Program-made: the position numbers and the translations under genes
The notes under the pieces: generated by a model
Told to the model about the DNA's origin: nothing
The model's database searches: none
Seen by the model: the letters and a program-made list of their open reading frames with translations, nothing else
Shown: piece after piece, positions 14,626-18,355 of the stretch
Position numbering within the stretch: the first letter of the stretch is position 1
Layout of the letters: every line of letters begins with the position of its first letter
Source of the DNA: a bacterium
GTDB taxonomy: Bacteria > Bacteroidota > Bacteroidia > Bacteroidales > Bacteroidaceae
Reading direction: 5' to 3'
Assembly (NCBI GenBank): GCA_004559785.1
Contig: SFXD01000045.1
Span: forward strand, 1 to 18,355
Length of the DNA: 18,355 nucleotides

Positions 14626-14656
14626 AGCCCCCCTGTTTAGGGGGGCTTTTTTGTTT
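14626..14656 (+). terminator. Strong intrinsic terminator
   Basis: AGCCCCCCT (14626-14634) and AGGGGGGCT (14639-14647) form a perfect 9-bp stem with a GTTT loop, followed by a run of T (CTTTTTTGTTTT). This is a textbook Rho-independent terminator for the M13 peptidase transcript. GAGCGGTGAG occurs on both sides (14606-14615 and 14658-14667). Confidence 0.88.
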
Positions 14657-14752
14657 TGAGCGGTGAGCAGCCTTCCCCCTTAATGACATAATGACTAATG
14701 ACCTGATGACAAACGAGCGAGAGGAGGGCGGCAAGCCTTACTTGGCAGGCTC

Positions 14753-14811
14753 TCCCGAGGGAAATATTTTTTCCTCCCGAGGGAAATGTTTTTTCCTCCC
14801 GAGGGAAATAA
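14753..14811. repeat. 22-bp tandem repeat, about 2.7 copies
   Basis: TCCCGAGGGAAAT begins units at 14753, 14775 and 14797. The first two units end in TTTTTTCC and differ by one base (ATA/ATG); the third departs after GAAATA. Each unit contains CCC-GA-GGG, and TTTCC/GGAAA can pair across unit junctions. It lies in gene-free sequence between the M13 terminator and the sulfur-fusion gene. The function is unknown; its period is one base shorter than that of the palindrome array at 10687. Confidence 0.85.
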
Positions 14812-14831
14812 TTCGGCCAGTACAGATGAGT

Positions 14832-15073
14832 GCCCTGCAGGGGAAGGGCGAACACATTTGCAGCAGCAAATAACGCTTTTGCCCTTGCAGGGCGTTTTAT
14901 CGCAATAACAAACCCAGGGCGTTGCCCTGGGCTATGTGCTTGCTGCCCTTTCAGGGCGTACCGTTACTTCTAAACACATGCTATTTGAACTTGCGAAACT
15001 TGAATGAAAAGGGTACTGCCTTCCACGTAGAGCGTGGGGGAGAGCATGCCGTACTCCGGGGGCATTGCCCCCG
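14832..15073. repeat. Field of short GC-rich hairpins (REP-like interspersed repeat)
   Basis: Six short inverted repeats lie in 242 bases: CCCTGCAGGG (14833-14842), GCCCT-TGC-AGGGC (14881-14893), CCCAGGGC-GTT-GCCCTGGG (14913-14931), GCCCT-TTC-AGGGC (14945-14957), CCACG/CGTGG (15023-15037) and CGGGGGC-ATT-GCCCCCG (15057-15073). Four use three-base loops. Very similar strings occur, as I recall, in intergenic regions of other Bacteroidota genomes. A 110-codon frame running through it (14922-15254) is not convincing as a gene. Confidence 0.7.
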
Positions 15074-15208
15074 TTACTCAAAGTATAGACTTCCAACCTC
15101 ATCTGTCTGCATACTCCTCAACCGTACAGGTCGAAGCATTTTCTCATCATGCCTGTCTCCTGCCCGGGGCGTTCTTTGCTATGCGCAGATGACCCCTTCG
15201 GACGAGGG

Positions 15209-17677
15209 TCAGATAAAGAGGTTGACGTTTGCCCTTTCCGCCCGCTCCATGTAGGTGGCCACACCGCCTATGCTCACATGGTCGAGCAGTTCTTCACGCT
15301 TGATTCCCATCACGTCCATCGACATTTGGCAGGCTATGAATTCCACCCCATTGTCGATGGCTTGCTGGCGCAGAGCCTCTAAGGAGTCCACCCCCTTCTT
15401 TTGCATCAGAAAGCGCATCATCCTGGAGCCGATGCCCATCATGTTCATTTTCGAGAGTTTCAGCCCAGTGGTGTCCGATGGCAGCATCCATCCGAACATC
15501 CTGCCCCAGATGTCCTTCTCCACTTTTGGCTTATGGCGTTTCTTGATGGCGTTCAGTCCCCAGAAGGTGAAGAAGATGCTCACCTTTTTTCCTGTAGCAG
15601 CCGCTCCGTTGGCCAGGACGAAGGTGGCCAGGGTCTTGTCCAGGTCATCGCTGAACAGAATCAGGGTCTTTCCCTGTCCTGCTGTTCCTGTCGCTTCCTT
15701 CGCACATGCCGGAGCCTTTTCTATCCTGACGCTATGAATGCCGGCTTCGGAATGATGGTTCAGAAAATGATGGCCGGTGGTGCGGCACCATGCCTCTGCA
15801 TCGCGGGGAAATCCTGCATCCGTGGCCTTCACCTCCAGCACCTGTCCTGTCGGGAGTGTTTCCATGGCTTGCTTCAATTTCATGATGGGACCCGGACACT
15901 GGATGCCGCAGGCATCAACCTGGATGGTTTCCGCACCCGTAGCTTCAGGCTGTAAGCCATGGTTTGGGCATGCTTCTTGGCAGCGGTCAAATCCCTCGGG
16001 TGTGGTGAGCTTGGCCACGGCGGCCTTGTAGGTCTTGATGCCACCTATCAGGTTCCTCACTTCCCCAAAGCCGTTGCCCTTGAGGATGTTTGAGGCGAGA
16101 TAGCCTCTCAGCCCCACGCCGCAGAAGAGCCATATCGGTTTGTCGGCGGGAATCTCTGCCAGGTGTTCGCGCAGCTCGTCGAGCGGAATATTCTTGGCGC
16201 CGGCGATGCTCCCCAGGGCATATTCTTCTGCCGTGCGCACATCGATTAGAGTCACCCTCGAAAGGTCGGCAGCTGCTAATTCGCGCCAGTAGAGGGGCGA
16301 CATCTTTCCGCTGAGGATATTGCCTGCCACATAGCCTGAAATCGCCACGGGATCCTTGGCTGAGGAGAAAGGCGGGGCATAGGCGTGTTCCAGGCGTATC
16401 AGGTCTTCCACGCTTCCTCCCTGCTTGATGGTCAGCGCATATTGGTCAATGCGGGTGTCCACACCGTCGTAACCCACAATTTGTGCGCCGAGCAGTCGGC
16501 CGTCGGTGGGCGAGAAGGTAATCTTGATGGCCATCTGCAGGGCTCCGGGATAATAGCCCGCATGGGAACCTGCGTGGATGGTGGCGGAAAGGTAGGGAAT
16601 GCCCATTTGTTTCAGCCGTTTGGCAGGCAGTCCTGTGGAGGCCACTGTCAGGTCGAACACCTTTGCGATGGCCGTGCCTGCCGCTCCCTCGTATTTTATG
16701 CTGTTGCCGTTCACCATATTGTCAGCGGCAATGCGTGCCTGACGGTTGGCTGGGCCGGCCAGGAAGTTCAGCCAGGGCTTTCCGGTGAGGGGATGCGGAT
16801 ATTCTATGGCGTCGCCCACGGCATAGATGGCGGCATCGGAGGTCTGCAGGTATTCGTTCACGTAGATGCCTTTCATCTCTCCTATGCGAAGGCCGGCCTC
16901 CTGGGCCAGGCGCGTTTCGGCCCGTACGCCGATGCTCAGCAGTACCATATCCGCCGTCAGCCGTATGCCGGACTTGAAGTGTACGGTCAGGCAGCCCTGG
17001 TCTTGCGAGAAGGATTCCACGGCCTGCTCAAGATATAGTTTCACGCCTTTCTCCAGCAGATGTTCATGCACCAGGGCTGCCATGGAATAGTCCATAGGGG
17101 CCATCACTTGCGGTGCCATCTCCACCACGGCCACTTCTGCACCGGCATGGTGAAGGTTCTCTGCCATCTCCAGACCGATGAATCCGCCGCCTACGATGAT
17201 TGCCCGTTTCACGTTTTTTCGGAGGATATAGTCCTTGATGTTGTCCGTGTCGGCCACATTCCTCAGGGTGAAGATGCCTTCAAGGTCAATGCCTGGGAGT
17301 GGCGGGCGTACTGGAGAGGCGCCTGGGGAGAGGAGCAGACGGTCGTAGGTCTCGCAGTACTCCTTTCCGTCGGCCGTCCTGACCGTCACCGTTTTCTTGG
17401 CTGCATCAATGCCTGTCACCTCGCTGTTCACTCTCACGTCAATGTTGAAGCGTCGGCCGAAAGCGGCTGGAGTCTGTACAAACAGGCGGTCGCGGTCCGT
17501 AATCACTCCTCCGATATAATAGGGGAGGCCGCAGTTGGCGTATGAAATGTGTTCGCCTTTCTCTATCAGGATGATTTCTGCATCTTCCGTGAGGCGTCGC
17601 ATGCGTGCGGCGGCAGTGGCACCTCCTGCCACACCGCCGATAATCACATATTTCCTTTTGGCTGTGTCTGTTTTCAT
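15209..17677 (-). CDS. CoA-disulfide-reductase-like flavoprotein fused to rhodanese, TusA and DsrE-like domains
   Basis: This 822-aa cytoplasmic protein has four modules. Residues 8-450 form a pyridine-nucleotide disulfide oxidoreductase: FAD site IIGGVAGGA (12-20), active-site C49 in SYANCGLPYY, NAD(P) site IVGGGFIGLE (161-170) and YAVGDA (285-290). Residues 460-555 form a rhodanese domain with C519 in LFCGVGLRGY. Residues 585-655 form a TusA/SirA domain with C590 and CPGP (594-597). Residues 670-822 form a DsrE/F-like domain with C783. Such fusions reduce CoA-disulfides or persulfides and relay sulfane sulfur. The start (CAT at 17675-17677) gives MKTDTAKRKY directly before the FAD strand. 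No clear promoter precedes it, and an IS1380 remnant lies 50-470 bases upstream. Confidence 0.93.
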   Translation of the reverse strand: MKTDTAKRKYVIIGGVAGGATAAARMRRLTEDAEIILIEKGEHISYANCGLPYYIGGVITDRDRLFVQTPAAFGRRFNIDVRVNSEVTGIDAAKKTVTVRTADGKEYCETYDRLLLSPGASPVRPPLPGIDLEGIFTLRNVADTDNIKDYILRKNVKRAIIVGGGFIGLEMAENLHHAGAEVAVVEMAPQVMAPMDYSMAALVHEHLLEKGVKLYLEQAVESFSQDQGCLTVHFKSGIRLTADMVLLSIGVRAETRLAQEAGLRIGEMKGIYVNEYLQTSDAAIYAVGDAIEYPHPLTGKPWLNFLAGPANRQARIAADNMVNGNSIKYEGAAGTAIAKVFDLTVASTGLPAKRLKQMGIPYLSATIHAGSHAGYYPGALQMAIKITFSPTDGRLLGAQIVGYDGVDTRIDQYALTIKQGGSVEDLIRLEHAYAPPFSSAKDPVAISGYVAGNILSGKMSPLYWRELAAADLSRVTLIDVRTAEEYALGSIAGAKNIPLDELREHLAEIPADKPIWLFCGVGLRGYLASNILKGNGFGEVRNLIGGIKTYKAAVAKLTTPEGFDRCQEACPNHGLQPEATGAETIQVDACGIQCPGPIMKLKQAMETLPTGQVLEVKATDAGFPRDAEAWCRTTGHHFLNHHSEAGIHSVRIEKAPACAKEATGTAGQGKTLILFSDDLDKTLATFVLANGAAATGKKVSIFFTFWGLNAIKKRHKPKVEKDIWGRMFGWMLPSDTTGLKLSKMNMMGIGSRMMRFLMQKKGVDSLEALRQQAIDNGVEFIACQMSMDVMGIKREELLDHVSIGGVATYMERAERANVNLFI

Positions 17678-17732
17678 GTTTTTTTGTTTTCGTCCTTAAT
17701 TCCGCAACACTATTGTAAATTGTTTTTTTAGT

Positions 17733-17756
17733 GCCTGAGCAACAGAAGTTGCCCAG
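17733..17756. repeat. Probable terminal inverted-repeat segment of an IS1380-family element
   Basis: CCTGAGCAAC (17733-17742) and GTTGCCCAGG (17747-17756) form an imperfect 10-bp inverted repeat (9/10) with an AGAA loop, about 70 bases before the transposase remnant's ATG. Position and CCTG start fit an IS1380-type left end, but the opposite end is missing, so the terminus cannot be confirmed. Confidence 0.45.
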
Positions 17757-17826
17757 GATTTTGCCATGTCAGAAATTTCACTTGACTTAGTGTCGCAAAA
17801 GAAACAAGAAAAAACTCTAATATGAC

Positions 17827-18143
17827 ATGGCAAAGGTACAAATAAATCTGAGAAACTCACACCTTTTGGAGGAATATTATCAATTATGGAGCAATTTGAC
17901 TCCATGCTCTCATCTGTAATAGACTCAACTCTCGGTGTAAGGTATAGATTATTCGGATATCAGTACAGCGAAATCATCCGTTCTCTCATGAGTATCTACT
18001 TCTGTGGCGGTTGACTTCGTCTTCTTCCTCCTTGCACGGCATAGATTGAGCAAGCTCATCTCTGCTCGTGCTTCGTTCGTCAGTTCATGTATAGAGGATG
18101 TCACAACTCATTTGAAGCCCCATCACTCTACCCTCAAATACTT
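17827..18143 (+). pseudogene. IS1380-family transposase, N-terminal remnant (frameshifted, interrupted, truncated)
   Basis: ATG at 17827 starts MAKVQI. A one-base loss near 17844 shifts the frame to SEKLTPFGGILSIMEQFDSM, continuing through DSTLGVRYRLFGYQYSEII to YFCGG at 18011. An unrelated 73-base segment (about 18012-18084) then intervenes, and the transposase resumes in another frame with SCIEDVTTHLKPH (from 18085) before the similarity ends by about 18143. The pieces match the N-terminal ~90 residues of IS1380-type transposases common in Bacteroides and Prevotella (about 430 aa). The catalytic core is absent, so the copy is dead. Confidence 0.85.
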
Positions 18144-18355
18144 CACGGGGCGTATCATCAAGCCTGTGGCACGGCCGGCAGAGTTGGCAACAGAAGCCTT
18201 CGTACCACTAATACTCAGGGCATAAATCGTGCGCTTAATTACTTGTGCTTCTGTTATTTCCCCCTTGACGAATGTACTACTCGTTCCCATGGTGCTGCTC
18301 TGCAAGTAGGCAACCGTCGCCGACGTCTCTTTATTATAATTACTGTCTATATACC
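18123..18355 (-). CDS. C-terminal part of an unidentified, probably secreted protein (runs off the window)
   Basis: A minus-strand frame is open from the window end to a TGA at 18123-18125 and gives 76 residues. It is rich in T, S and A and ends GRATGLMIRPVKYLRVE. Endings of the type GLxIRPV followed by a basic residue are common in secreted or surface lipoproteins of Bacteroidota, but the family cannot be named. The last few codons overlap the downstream edge of the IS1380 remnant, so the present C-terminus may be altered by the insertion. Reality of the gene depends on sequence beyond the window. Confidence 0.5.
   Translation of the reverse strand, partial: YIDSNYNKETSATVAYLQSSTMGTSSTFVKGEITEAQVIKRTIYALSISGTKASVANSAGRATGLMIRPVKYLRVE

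Noticed and set aside
14922..15254. 110-codon plus-strand frame
   Set aside because: It runs through a series of perfect hairpins and the end of the fusion gene; it looks like translated repeat sequence.

Overview
The window reads as a chromosomal segment of a Bacteroidota bacterium, most probably Prevotella or a close relative. Evidence: promoters of the form TTTG-N20-TAnnTTTG (perfect for a tRNA-Met, ribF and an M13 peptidase gene), few Shine-Dalgarno sequences, glycan-degrading periplasmic enzymes (GH92, GH76), a Gfo/Idh/MocA plus DUF1080 pair, and remnants of IS21- and IS1380-family elements of Bacteroidota type. The species cannot be named from the sequence alone.

Layout. Bases 1-560 hold a wrecked IS21-family element: the last ~50 codons of istB and a cluster of GGTACC-containing terminal repeats. 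A tRNA-Met(CAT) on the minus strand (708-781) shares a divergent promoter region with ribF (939-1838). ribF overlaps by ATGA a SAM-dependent methyltransferase of the PG_1098/THUMP-like type (1835-3007). Bases 3161-9362 carry four exported carbohydrate proteins, all on the plus strand: a Tat-signal Gfo/Idh/MocA oxidoreductase, a DUF1080 protein (3-keto-glycoside hydrolase type), a GH92 alpha-mannosidase and a GH76 endo-alpha-1,6-mannanase whose C-terminus looks like a type IX secretion sorting tail. No SusC/SusD pair is present here. An OmpA-domain lipoprotein follows (9556-10467).

Bases 10468-10864 are a convergent intergenic region with hairpins and a striking array of four 15-bp palindromes placed exactly 23 bp apart. 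A minus-strand CBM9-like gene (10865-11518) and a plus-strand M13 metallopeptidase gene (12514-14565) are divergent. Between them sits a ~0.7-kb cassette of two small overlapping ORFs with its own promoter, an operator-like palindrome and a structured 3' end. The cassette is bracketed by 21-bp direct repeats (20/21 identical), which suggests an insertion.

Bases 14566-15208 hold duplicated terminators, a 22-bp tandem repeat and a field of short GC-rich hairpins, with no convincing gene. The minus-strand gene 15209-17677 encodes a four-module sulfur-handling fusion: CoA-disulfide-reductase-like flavoprotein, rhodanese, TusA and DsrE-like domains. Upstream of it is an IS1380-family transposase remnant with a frameshift and a 73-bp insert (17827-18143). 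The window ends in the C-terminal piece of a minus-strand protein (18123-18355).

The mannan enzymes plausibly debranch (GH92) and cut (GH76) alpha-mannan or related glycans, while the Gfo/Idh and DUF1080 proteins would process glycosides by the 3-keto route; joint action is inferred from adjacency. The best candidates for something undescribed are the 23-bp-phased palindrome array and the small-ORF cassette between direct repeats.
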